Assembly: GCF_002878395.1 (NCBI RefSeq)
Contig: NC_061121.1
Location: 130,359,946-130,423,945 of the forward strand
Source of the DNA: Capsicum annuum
Lineage: Eukaryota > Streptophyta > Magnoliopsida > Solanales > Solanaceae
Direction of reading: 5' to 3'
Length of the DNA stretch: 64,000 bases
This document shows positions 1 through 9,656 of this stretch, one piece after another (position 1 is the first letter of the stretch; the number at the start of each line of letters is the position of its first letter). A program made the position numbers and the translations under genes. A model generated the notes under the pieces. That model was not told the origin of the DNA, searched no databases, and was given only the letters and a program-made list of their open reading frames with translations.

Positions 1-1104
1 TTTTTCTTGAGATTTTTGAGCATAGTATTGGGAGTAGTATTTAGTATTGAGTTGGGCATGTTACTACGGTTTCATACCCCAGAACTACGTGCCACCGTAG
101 GTTGAGACATTGACTTCTACTATATATGGAAAATTGAGATAGTGATCACTGAGATGAGATTATTCTACACCGATGGCAAGGGTAGGACAGACCTAACCTT
201 ACGGGGGCAAGTCGAGGGACATCATGGGTGCTCACATGGTGTACATGTCAGTTAGAAGAACCTCCCAAAGAGTCGTCCCTCATTCTTAGAGTGATTTTAC
301 AGATTTTAAAAGATATTTGAAATGCAGATTTATGATGTATTCAATATTCCAGATTTCACTAAGATTACTTGATGAGAGAATAAGAAAAGAATCTTGATAT
401 TTGGATTAAGTGTAATGGCTCATGATATCCAGATTGGCATGTTATACCATTCATTGGGTATGATTTCAGATTTTACATTTCTTTCAAGTTTTATGAGCCA
501 TTTACAAATGTCCTGCATGATTTAGAAAGAAAAGTTATGAGATCAACGTTAAATATATATATATATATAATATGTTTATTTCATGCACCCCTATGTACTC
601 AGTACATATTCCATGGTACTGACCCACATGTTCGCATGTGGGCTACATTTTCTCGGAATGTAGGTACAATGTATAGTGTACATCTTCAGATCCAGTCAGT
701 TCGCTGCATCCAGTCAGCAAGTGATGAGTCCTTTTGATTCAAGGGCTTGAGTTAGTTATACAGTTAAAGAAGTGTTGTATTTTATTTATTCAGTCTTATT
801 GAGTTGGGTTATTTAGGAGTCGTGACCCGGCTACCTACAGTCAGTACTAGTAGAGGCTTCATAGACAGTCAGTAGAAGTTGATGTATTCTGTTTCAGTTT
901 TGATTGTAAAAGCAGAGTTGTAATCTTGTAAATTTAGTTTTGTATCTATCATATTTAGAAAAGAGTCATTTTTCGCAGATTTGTATAGATTTTTACTTTT
1001 TGTTCAGTTGCTTATGAGTTATGCTAGTAGAAGGGTTAGCTTGGGGTCACCTGTGATCCTAAGCACCATGTGACGTCTCGGGGCCCGATTTCGGGGCGTT
1101 ACAT
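1..1104 (+). mobile_element. 3' part of a Ty3-type LTR, cut by the window start
   Basis: The stretch ends in a LTR terminus, GGGGCGTTACA, preceded by the phrase TTAGCTTGGGGTCACC...AGCACCATGTGACG. Equivalent phrases precede the LTR ends near 10,020 and 55,110. Internal phrases also recur in the same order in the LTR at 61300-63275, for example the GGTACTGACCCACATGTTCG region and the TCAGTTAGAAGAACCTCCCA region, so the two are probably the same family. No primer-binding site follows the CA end, so this is a solo LTR or a 3' LTR whose element lies off the window. A 7-bp inverted repeat, CTACGGT/ACCGTAG, lies at 64-70 and 94-100. A run of TA near 550-570 is AT-rich. No coding capacity is seen. 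Confidence 0.6.
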
Positions 1105-1263
1105 CATGTCACTTCACCAATAATATTTCCTCTAATATGTATACATAATAGTTTTACCTTATAAATAAAATATATCTTGATCTGTAAGCCTCACTCAAAA
1201 TTGACTAAATCAATTATCTAACCCTTGAAACACAAATGCAGCCATTAATTATCAAAACTTGTA

Positions 1264-1371
1264 TCTGAAATGTACCACAGATCTTGATTCGTTGCTGTTG
1301 TTGCAGCCAAAAATTCTGTCTCTGCAATGAATTGAGCCACAATATCCTGCTTCTTTGAGCACCATGAAAAT
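1264..1371 (-). pseudogene. Ty1/copia RNase H fragment, inverted relative to its other half
   Basis: On the minus strand this reads SWCSKKQDIVAQFIAETEF followed by LAATTATNQDLW. That is the characteristic middle of the copia RNase H domain, including the Glu of the AE-x-EF segment. The next part of the same domain is found immediately to the right but on the plus strand. There is no start, and sequence homology stops at about 1,255. It is a remnant of a retrotransposon polyprotein. Confidence 0.8.
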
Positions 1372-1372
1372 A

Positions 1373-1546
1373 CTTCAATATCAAGCTTTTCTTCTTAAGG
1401 AAATTGCAAAAGATTGGTGATGTGATTCTTCTCTATAGTAAAACCGAGGAGCAGCTGGCTGATATCTTCACAAGCCTTTACCGGGAAACAAATTTCAACT
1501 TCTCAGGAAAAAACTTTGAGTTTGCAGCTCTTAAAGCAAGGAGGAG
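1373..1546 (+). pseudogene. C-terminal end of Ty1/copia RNase H
   Basis: The plus strand reads FNIKLFFLRKLQKIGDVILL followed by YSKTEEQLADIF, the classic C-terminal end of a copia polyprotein (KTEEQLADIFTK motif). A rather decayed tail follows. The coding frame runs straight into a polypurine tract (GCAAGGAGGAG at 1536-1546) and the LTR, the normal order at the 3' end of a copia element. The rest of the element is missing, and the upstream RNase H part lies inverted next door. Confidence 0.85.
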
Positions 1547-1792
1547 TGTTAGAAAAATGCATAAGACCTGTAACAGTTTAATTTTTATGTTATCTGTTAG
1601 AAGTTAATATTAGTCAGCAGTAAAATTAGTTTCTATCTAATCCTTATCCTTATCTTTAGGAGTTGGTTATTTTTTTCAGTTAGGATTGTAATATCTAAAT
1701 AATTTTAAATCTGCAATAAAGCAGTAGTTTTTGCTTTCACCAATCTCTCTCTGTTAAAGTTGTCAAACTCATGTTCCACTTGTTCATCAACA
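1547..1792 (+). mobile_element. Ty1/copia 3' LTR (246 bp)
   Basis: The LTR starts TGTTAGAAAAATGC directly after the polypurine tract and ends TTCATCAACA, giving the expected TG...CA termini. The short length is usual for copia LTRs. An AATAAA signal near 1,716 could serve for polyadenylation. No second copy is present in the window, so the element's left side has been lost or rearranged. Confidence 0.75.
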
Positions 1793-2592
1793 AGTAAAAT
1801 TAGTTTTTTATGTTCTTCGCTTTCTTAAAACTAACAATAAAGAGAAATGAACTGGAATGGGAGAGGATGGTCATTGAGAAAGATGCCTTAACAGGTTGGT
1901 TATTTGTCAGGACGGGAATGTGAGTGTTACGACCCGAACCAGGGCCCTGGCTGTGACGAGCATTCCGAACTATGAAGGCCCGAAACACCCCTATTTGTCT
2001 GATAATCATGCACATAACTCATATGATAAAAAAAAATGCGGAAGATAAACAATATTACGGAAACATGGTCAAGAATCATATGAAATCAATAACGGGGAAT
2101 AATGTCCCACAATCTTAACACAACATCTCTATAACGTCTGCGAAATCTCTACTACATGACTGAAATAAATATCTATCTAAAAACTGGGACAAGGCCCCCC
2201 AGTAGACCCAAAACTAATAAATGATAAGTAAAACTACCAGATATCAGGCCTTCCGAAATATAAAAGGCTCACCAAGTGACTCTGCAAATCTGTCTGAGCA
2301 ATCTACTAATTTTCTGGACCCCTAGACTGTGCCTCCAAACCTAGCAAGGAAAGGGGTCAATACAAAAGTACTGGTACGCAGAGATATCAAAACAAAACAT
2401 AATATTTTTACAAAATATAGGTGAGATCCATTATAAAGCAGTTTCATATCAAATTATTTGAAAACACATGGGAGTAATGTAATTGTTTTCAACAACAATG
2501 TAATGCAGCTGAGCTAGGTGAATACCCTACATATCATATTTACACCAACTGTCAAACCTCGGTTTTCGTCGAGATGAGTATAAGTGAGGGGA

Positions 2593-2726
2593 AGACACAC
2601 AAGATCACACAGAAAGGTGTCTCGACCCAATGGTAGTGCACAAGATCACAAAGCAAGGCTCCTAACCATAGTCCCAACTTGGGAATGACATAAAGTCAGG
2701 TATACAAGATCACAAAGCAGGGTACC
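2593..2726. repeat. Three boxes with a constant 18-bp core and different complementary arms
   Basis: The core ACAAGATCACAAAGCAAG (or a near copy) occurs three times, at 2599-2616, 2640-2657 and 2704-2721. The flanks differ each time but are complementary: AGACAC/GTGTCT; TGGTAGTGC/GCTCCTAACCA, with small bulges; and GGTAT/GTACC, with one G-T pair. A separate TCCCA-act-TGGGA hairpin lies between boxes 2 and 3. The sequence is seen directly; any function is unknown. Confidence 0.7.
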
Positions 2727-3544
2727 AAATTCCCATATCGGCAAACATGGTTTCCAGCGATGAGCCCTTACACTCAAACGCCTTCTTCGGGCATTCACCT
2801 ATCTCATGTAAAATCAATGCATTCAAGTTTTATCTAATTTAATCATATATCATATTTTGTTGGGTATCGTCATACCCAACTTGCAAGCCATCAATATCAC
2901 ATCATTCTTCTCATTGAACCATTGTATTCAACATGTTTCAACACAAATAACCCTTTTGTTTTCAAGTCAAAATTATATCAATTCTCAAAATATTTTATGT
3001 CATGCTTTTCAAGATGTTTTTAAACAATTTACATCATATGAATATTTAAAACAAATTCACATCAAGATAGGGATTCCATATAATTCATGCTCTTAAATTA
3101 ACATATTTTTGAAACACATGGATATACATATATAATATGTCAAATCGCTTTGGAAATAGGCCTAAAGACCAAATCAATATTATAGAAATGTTCAAAACAT
3201 GATTATATTCGGAGTTTCAAAACCCCCATTGTAAATTATGAATTTAAAGGCCCATGAGATTTTAGGATAACCCCACGTACCTCTATATGTGAAGATGATA
3301 GGTGTTTCTTGAAGCCTACATTCTGGGGATTCCAAATATGCAATTAGTTTCAAAAATCCACGGTTCAATCTTAAGTTGCTTGGGTTTTTATTTTGAAACC
3401 TTAATGAGAGTTCTTGAGCAATTTTGATGATTGAAGGTGTATTTTGGTGTATTTGGGGACTGAATTTCGTGCTTATGGCTAAATAAGGGTGGGAAAAGGA
3501 CCATTTTGCCCCAAAAATGGAGTGTTTAAGTCACTTGAGTAGTA

Positions 3545-3690
3545 ATGTATGCGGTGCACACCTTATTGCATAATATAGATTGTGCAGCCCACTCTTTATT
3601 GCACACATTAGGTTGTGCGTCGTAAACCTTATGGCATAAGTTAGGGTGTGCGTCGCACACCTTGTGCTGCACGACATACTCCACTTTGCA
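3545..3690. repeat. Iterated palindromic block upstream of the LTR promoter (family E)
   Basis: About four imperfect units of roughly 35 bp carry the words GTGCGTCGCACACC and TTATTGCATAA. The first is self-complementary (GTGCG/CGCAC). The block lies about 360-500 bp inside the LTR start, just upstream of a TATA-like sequence on the minus strand. Equivalent blocks with other words occur in the other LTRs of the window. Confidence 0.6.
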
Positions 3691-4043
3691 AAGGCATAAC
3701 CTCTTCCTCGGGTGTCGGATTTTTGCAAAATTGGTATCATTGGAAAGACAATTCTAAGCCCTTTCATTTGATAGATAGTAGGAACTCTAATTCAATATTT
3801 ACAAAGAGTAATGACCGATTGAATTTGACCCAAGTTTTGACGCTTACTAAAACTCAATAGATGGAAAAGCTTTCAACTCGTCCTTGAGTTAGGGGACCTC
3901 TATGATCTCAATTCATGCTCAAATAGATTTATACACCACATAGTTGATTAAAACACTACATTCACAATAGATTTATGATTTTTGGAATGTGTACAAGTAG
4001 AAATAACAATTTGCGTTTAAGTTTGAAAGTACGGGGTGTTACA

Positions 4044-4060
4044 TTATCTCCACCTTGGGA
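4044..4060 (-). other. Polypurine tract of the family E element
   Basis: On the minus strand the sequence just before the LTR start reads TCCCAAGGTGGAGATAA, a purine-rich tract directly abutting TGTAACACC. This is the normal plus-strand DNA primer position of LTR retrotransposons. Confidence 0.7.
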
Positions 4061-4822
4061 TCATTCATCCTCAAATGATGGGTAGAAACTTATTGAAGCC
4101 TTAAAGGTATGGAATTACACGGACACAACATGTCCTCTAATAAAGAATACACTGATCTAAAACATGACCATATGGCTGGAACTACTGATATTCTGAATTC
4201 TTATATCGGACATGAATATCTGATGCATGGATTTGTTACTGAGTTGTTCTCATGAACGCAGAACTGAATACACTGATATGCTGAACTTTTTCTATTGGAC
4301 ACGCATTTCTAATGTATGCATATCTGACTGAACTAACGTATGAACGTATGACTGAATACGCAATGATAACTGGTGCGCAGCTTGTAATAAGAATCTATGC
4401 ATGCAACTGAATGGGGTATCTCCCCCTTGGGAACCTATGTCCCTTTATGAATGCTCAATTCACTAAGATGCTCAGAAAACTTAGGCGATGCACTAGGCAC
4501 CTACAAATTTAATAATATCTGGACATCTGGAAACTAAATCTAGTACATGACGCGTGAATTGAGCTATACTCGCAAATACTAGTATACTCTATCTTGGAGT
4601 AGTAACATATCTGAGATTTTGGGTAGCATGATTAAATAAAGAGACAAGAAAACAAGTCATGTGAATCTGACTGCTAAACTGATTTGCTGGCCACATAGAC
4701 TGAACTATACTGGAAACTTATACTCAATCTGGAGTATCTCTTCAATACTCTCTCTAAAGAAGTTCTAGCAGTAATAGGGAGCCACGAAACACTAAAATCT
4801 CATAATGACCTTATCAGGTCCT

Positions 4823-5010
4823 AAGGTTGTCTTAGGGATATAGTCAACTCAAATCATCAACTGATTGTAATTGGACATCTACTCAATCATAGAGAACATC
4901 TTTACTTCATAAAGTTGGTCAAATAAATCATTAATACAAGGAATAAGATACCTATTCTTCACCATCACCTTATTAAGCTTTCTATAGTCAATACACATAT
5001 GCAAGGAACC
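4823..5010 (-). pseudogene. Reverse transcriptase fragment (Ty3/gypsy)
   Basis: The minus strand reads HMCIDYRKLNKVMVKNR and then, with stops and frame slips, FDQLYEVKMFSMI, followed by remnants of the GYHQL..DIPKT region. This is the N-terminal palm of a Ty3/gypsy RT (CIDYRxLNKxT motif and the block that follows). The catalytic DD motif is not reached. Confidence 0.75.
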
Positions 5011-5139
5011 AATATTCTACTTCACGAACAATACATGAAAAACCTAATGAGACACCCAATCTAATAAAACCCTCACCTAGAAGATCCTAAAACTAAGAAT
5101 TCATGTCCTTAAGTTCGGTAGGAGCCATACGGTAAGGTG

Positions 5140-5448
5140 CTATACAAATAGATCGGGTTCCTGACTCAAGATCAATAACAACCTCAGTATCACACTAAGA
5201 AGGAAAACTAGGTAGATCGGTAGGGAAAAATTAGGATACTCATAAACTATATGAATAGATTCAAGCAGTGAACTCTCCATGCTAACATCATGAATATATG
5301 CAAGATAAGATTCACAAATTCTCAAAATAAGTCTCTTATCCTTAATATAAGAAATAATCCCTATTTTCTCAGGACTAATATCTCTCTGCCACATAACTAG
5401 GGGTATATTAGACATAGCTAAGGTAACGGTCTTAGAAAAACAATCCAA
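5140..5448 (-). pseudogene. Protease/RT linker of a Ty3/gypsy polyprotein
   Basis: The 102-residue open stretch contains DCFSKTVTLAMSNIPLV, then SPEKIGIISYIKDKRLILR and CESYLAYIHDVS. I recognise these as the region between the protease and RT of chromovirus-type polyproteins. The frame is lost after about residue 70, where the tail turns hydrophobic and meaningless (ILRLLLILSQ). It is a relic. Confidence 0.65.
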
Positions 5449-5955
5449 GACTGCATGATATTAGGATAATCGTTCTATGCCTAAAATCACATCTTAATCT
5501 TCCATGTCTAACACAACAAGATCAGTCAAGTATCAGACTCTCAATAACCATAACACATGATCTATAAACCCAATCTAACACTAAAGAATCACCACGGGAG
5601 TAGATATATAGATAAAAGATCCTATAATAACTCTAATGTAGGGTATAATAAGAGAACACATAATAATAAGTGGATCCCATATTAAATAAAGCAAAAGCCG
5701 ATTGATAATGCACTAAAATCGTACCTGTGATAAAAACATCTAAGACTCAACCTTGGTCTAGTAGATATGATATACAACTGACCACGCTTACCACATGGCT
5801 GGGCTTCTGACCTATTTCTTGTATGACCTTCCTGAAGACATCTATGATTACCCTGGGACTCATCGATGATCATGCGCACCACCTTTAGCTAGGGGAAGAA
5901 ATTCTTTAATCACTAGAACACTCTGAGTTGAAGGAACCATTTTTCCATGACTGGG

Positions 5956-5997
5956 GCACTCTCTTGAGAAATGGCCAAAAGCCCCACAACTATAACA
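5956..5997 (-). pseudogene. Gag CCHC zinc knuckle
   Basis: The minus strand encodes CYSCGAFGHFSREC, an intact Cx2Cx4Hx4C nucleocapsid zinc knuckle, with all four metal ligands present. The flanking frame is broken by stops within a few dozen codons. Confidence 0.75.
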
Positions 5998-7363
5998 TTT
6001 CCTGGGTGTTGCACTAAAACTAGAAGATTCAACTGACACAAAATAACCACCACTACTAGAGTATCAAGAAGATGAACCCTTTAGAGGCTAACCACTAATC
6101 TTTCTAAGATAATTACTACAACTAGATTGGCCTTCACCAGTAATCTAATATGAGGAATAAATGTTCCTACTAGACTGACTCTAATGATGATAAGGCTGAC
6201 ATGGAGGGTACCTACCTTAAGAAACACTACCTCTAAACTGTGAGCCACTATGACTCCTGCTTAAACTACCCTAATATCGTGACCTCTTATCTATGACGTT
6301 TTTGGCCTTGGGATGCATCTTATATTAACTTGAGCATGATCAAAAACCTTAATACAACACTTACCCATAACAACCAAACTCTATGTAGACATGCATAGAT
6401 AAAGCCTCAACCTCCGAACAAAACACCAAATCCGCTCACACTCGATCATCAAAATAGATGTGGCATACCTAGCCAACTTAGAAAAGGATACACATACTCT
6501 ATAATAGTCATTGAGCCCTACTCTAACCTCAAGAACTAATATCATAAATTATCTCTAAATTGAAAGGCAGAATTTCTCTAAGAAGCCCTCAAAGATGTGA
6601 TTTCATGCCCATAAGGGAGATCCAATAGGCCAGGAATCAAGATGACCTATCCACCATTGTCAAGCTACCAAGTCCAACCGAAAAGTAGTGTAATCCATAT
6701 CACGAGTCTCAACTAAAGCCCAAATTATAGATCCTATCCATACAAGCAATTAAGAACTTATAACAATCCTCACTTGATACACCAGATAACCTAGGCAAAG
6801 CCAATCTCAATAATATAAATAATATCTTTCATTGCTTAATAGACATAGCAGCTTAGACAACCACTGACTGAGAAACTATAGGTTGTGCAATCATCGATGT
6901 AGGAGGGAACTCAACTATAGGAGTTGTAGCTACAAGTTGCGCCCCTGCATTAGTACCACTTTGATTGACAATCTGTGCACCCTCAGATAGTGCACCACTA
7001 ACTAATACCAAGATCTAAACTAGTGTATCCTTAAGAACTCAATAAGAAATTAATCAAGGTAGAGCCTAGGTTGGTCCTTATCCCACTGTTAATTAGGGGG
7101 CAGGATCTCTAAATCCCTCTAGGTCATCCATAAACTGTGATAGGGTCCCTAATTACAGACTCAGGTTCCACATCTTATGTAGCTGTAGAATGTGTCCTTG
7201 CCATCCACAAAAGAGTGAAACTAAAGGAATCTTTAAAAATCAACTCATACTTTAAGCATATAATAAGTAAAAGAAGTGATGAACTCCTAAAAAGTTTCTA
7301 TTGCCTCCCAAAGATGAGAAATGGATGTCATCGTTCTGATCTGTGGGACTTTACTAGACACTT

Positions 7364-7375
7364 GCTCTTATACCA
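7364..7375 (-). other. Degenerate primer-binding site (initiator Met tRNA type)
   Basis: On the minus strand the 12-mer TGGTATAAGAGC differs at one base from TGGTATCAGAGC. That is the initiator-methionine tRNA complement used by most plant LTR elements, and it is intact at 55194 and 27079. It lies just inside the end of the LTR at 7380-12528. Confidence 0.5.
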
Positions 7376-7756
7376 TCAATACTGGTAAACCTATCGCTAT
7401 GATAATAATTTTTCATGACCCGATTTATGAGTCATGACGGAATTTTATCCCATCAGTAGGTAAGCTAAACTATAGCCTGAAGCTATAACCAATGGGCTAA
7501 TTTGGTGGAAAAGGCATAAAAGTGTAATACCCCGTACTTCTACCAAGCTTAAAATCGTCCCAAGAATGTTAGAAACTTACTTTAAAATATGAATCCATTT
7601 TTGTACACGTGAAATTTTTAATATTTTCACTTTTTATCATGTGGAAAATTAAATTATCTTTCCAATGATACCAATTTCGTCCAAATCTGGTATCAGAGTA
7701 AAAAGTTATGGACATTGTATTCAGAGCTATCAGAATTGCCCAGGTGCAATGGCCAG

Positions 7757-7985
7757 GTTGACGGATTGTCGCCTAGACCGTCGCCTAGACCGTCGCAGCC
7801 AAGGAAGTGAGTCAAATTTCTGGATAAGGTACGATGGACAGGTTGACGGATCGTCGAACTTGCAACGGACCATCGCCCAAGCCATCGCTATAAGGCAGTC
7901 AGTCTTTTTTTGGTCCACGTACGACAGTCAAAATGACGCACCGTTTAGCCAGCGACGGACCATCGTACGATCCATCGCAGGTCCT
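7757..7985. repeat. Iterated palindromic block upstream of the LTR promoter (solo LTR)
   Basis: CpG-rich words are repeated and inverted: GACGGATCGTCG, ACCGTCGC, ACGGACCATCG and CGTACGAC. The block sits about 235-460 bp from the LTR start and about 65 bp before a TATA-like AATTATATC at 8051-8059. The same position in the other family A LTRs holds different words. Confidence 0.6.
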
Positions 7986-8229
7986 GTTTAGGGAATTTTA
8001 AGTCGTTTTTAAGGGTATTTGGGTTTTTTTTTTCACCCGTTTTAACCCCTAATTATATCAGACCAAGGCTCATAAGTTCATTATTAATTCACAACATCAA
8101 GTTAGGGTTTTCTCTTAATGATAATCTCCAAGAACAAGATCCAAATTCTTCTTCAAGAAACCAAGAAATTCAAGTTCTTCAAGTCTAAGAACTTCAAGAA
8201 ACTCACAATCAAGGTATGTCATGTGTTAA

Positions 8230-8254
8230 TTCATGGGTCCCTTTCACCCATGAA
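8230..8254. repeat. Stem-loop with conserved CTTTC loop
   Basis: Arms TTCATGGGT (8230-8238) and ACCCATGAA (8246-8254) are perfectly complementary around the loop CCCTTTC. It lies about 15 bp after AATCAAGGTATG, which looks like a 5' splice site. Versions with changed arms but the same loop occur at 53112-53136 and 61922-61945, and an identical arm pair lies at 28937-28961 on the minus strand. Confidence 0.7.
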
Positions 8255-8954
8255 GCTCAAGAATCTCTTTTCAAAATCCATGATTTGTGTATTCATGAAT
8301 GTTCATGATTTAAATTGAATTGAAATTCGTTTTCATGATGTTGTGGGATTTTGAATCATATTTTAAATTACATATTTCAATGGTTGACCCTAGTATATGA
8401 AGATTTTCATAAAAATTATGATAAACGCCCTTTGAAATTACAAGTTGAGTGATGTATCCATGATTATTAGATGCGTTGATGATTGTATAACCAAAGCATG
8501 TTCCCCATGCGTTTGACTAAATGCCTATGAGAAAGAAAAGTGTCATACTAGTATGATAATATGAAATCCCCAGTTATGTACAAGTTTATACAGGTCAAAT
8601 GTTTGATGAAATGACTTAATAAATGAATTAAGAATTGTGATGTTGGTCATGTATTCAAGAAAGTCATGTTTTTGTCAGTTTCTTTCCATCGAGTCTTAGG
8701 GGTACTTGTACCAGAAAAATATAGTTATGTGCCTAGAGTTAGTGTCATGATTTCATGATATCCTCAATCAAGCCACGATCCAAAGAACTCAGTCAATCAT
8801 GTTACTCAGGAAAGCTTAGTAATACAGTAATTTCAGTATTATTCTGTCAGTCAATGAAACTCAGATAATTCAGTTTAGTTCAGTTCAATAATCCATGTTC
8901 AGTGTCTATTCAGATGAGAGTAGAATTAGCACCGAGTGAACCCAAGGTTGGGAA

Positions 8955-9060
8955 CACACACTGTCAGATGAGGGTGTGATTCTTAGAAGTCATCCTTGCA
9001 TTTCAGAACTATATAGCCAGTATAGGTTGAGACATCAACACTATCAAATGAGGGTTGATG
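8955..9060. repeat. Two constant-core, variable-arm inverted repeats
   Basis: The core ACTGTCAGATGAGG is flanked by CACAC/GTGTG at 8955-8978. A near copy, ACTATCAAATGAGG, is flanked by CATCAAC/GTTGATG at 9033-9060. Further cores with weaker arms occur near 9075 and 9112. The box with CACAC/GTGTG arms is preserved in both LTRs of the minus-strand element (20441-20464 and 28145-28168). Confidence 0.65.
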
Positions 9061-9269
9061 AGGTGGATAAGAATTGTCAGATGAGGGGCCCATCATTCTC
9101 TTTTGGGGACACTGTCAGATGAGGGTCACTCATAGTTTGTCCTTACCGGTGGCACGACATTGACACCCTTCCAATTGGGGTTATAGATTGGACTCCAACT
9201 CAGCCATAATGGCGTATTAGGAGCATATCGATTAGATAACTACTTCCTACAGTCTTAATTATAGATCAG

Positions 9270-9406
9270 GACTGTCAGATACACTCATTCAGTCTTAGTA
9301 AAAGAACTCAGATAGTTCTTCAGATTTTGGACTGTCAGATATAGTCAACTAAGAATAGTACGAAACTCAACTAGTTCCATTAGAAATTAGACTGTCAGAT
9401 ACAGTC
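9270..9406. repeat. Alternating small hairpins sharing a CAGAT loop
   Basis: GACTGT-CAGAT-ACAGTC type units (9270-9286 and 9330-9346 with one arm mismatch each; 9390-9406 perfect) alternate with AAGAACT-CAGAT-AGTTCTT (9302-9320, perfect) and a weaker unit near 9362. The same alternation is found in the other three family A LTRs. Confidence 0.65.
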
Positions 9407-9649
9407 GCTCAGTATCAGTTATTTCAATTATATAGTTATCAGTATCTCATGTTATCAGTACTCAGACCCGGTAATTATGTTATCATAAACTTAGTTACAG
9501 TTACTATGTTATGTATTCATGCATGTATTCTCACGTTCATGTTATTCAGTTAGTTAGTATAGTTCATGCATGTGAACCCTTTGCATTCAGCCTATACCTC
9601 ACATGGATATCAGCACATTCAAACGTACTGACACATTTACGCTATGGTG

Positions 9650-9656
9650 TTTTATA
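9650..9656 (+). promoter_or_regulatory. Second TATA-like site conserved in family A LTRs
   Basis: TTTTATA within the conserved phrase CTATGGTGTTTTATA also occurs at 54753-54759, and in reverse complement near 19856 and 27531. It lies about 440 bp before the LTR end. It competes with the upstream TATA-like site near 8051 as the transcription start. I favour the upstream site, because a leader-like sequence and a GTATG site follow it. Confidence 0.35.

Larger units (their letters stand above)
1925..4043 (-). mobile_element. Ty3-type LTR, family E, minus strand (3' LTR)
   Basis: Read on the minus strand the LTR begins TGTAACACCCCGTACTTT and ends in a GGTTCGGGTCGTAACA terminus. It is 2119 bp long. 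Immediately outside its start is a purine-rich stretch typical of a polypurine tract, making this a 3' LTR. It contains an iterated block at 3545-3690, a TATA-like TTATTTAG near 3,485, a GAGGTACGTG splice-donor-like site near 3,280, and a three-copy array at 2593-2726. The matching 5' LTR is not recognisable. Confidence 0.75.
4061..7363 (-). mobile_element. Internal region of a heavily decayed Ty3/gypsy element
   Basis: Minus-strand remnants occur in the order gag zinc knuckle (5956-5997), protease/RT linker (5140-5448) and RT (4823-5010), then PPT and LTR. That is the Ty3/gypsy order up to RT. RNase H and integrase are not recognisable between 4061 and 4823 and have probably been deleted. 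The region is only 3.3 kb and full of stops. The stretch from about 6,000 to 7,360 would be gag, but I recognise no more than scattered similarity. The right flank may belong to a different element, because the adjoining LTR at 7380-12528 is of another type. Confidence 0.65.

Noticed and set aside
2593..2726. A CRISPR-like array in the LTR (repeats of 18 bp separated by different spacers)
   Set aside because: There are only three copies, the spacers are unequal, the setting is a plant LTR and there are no cas genes. The complementary flanks point to inverted-repeat boxes.
7665..7991. 108-residue plus-strand open frame in the solo LTR
   Set aside because: It spans the iterated palindromic block. 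Arg/Asp/Ser repeats come from GACGG/CGTCG words, and LTRs are not expected to encode this.
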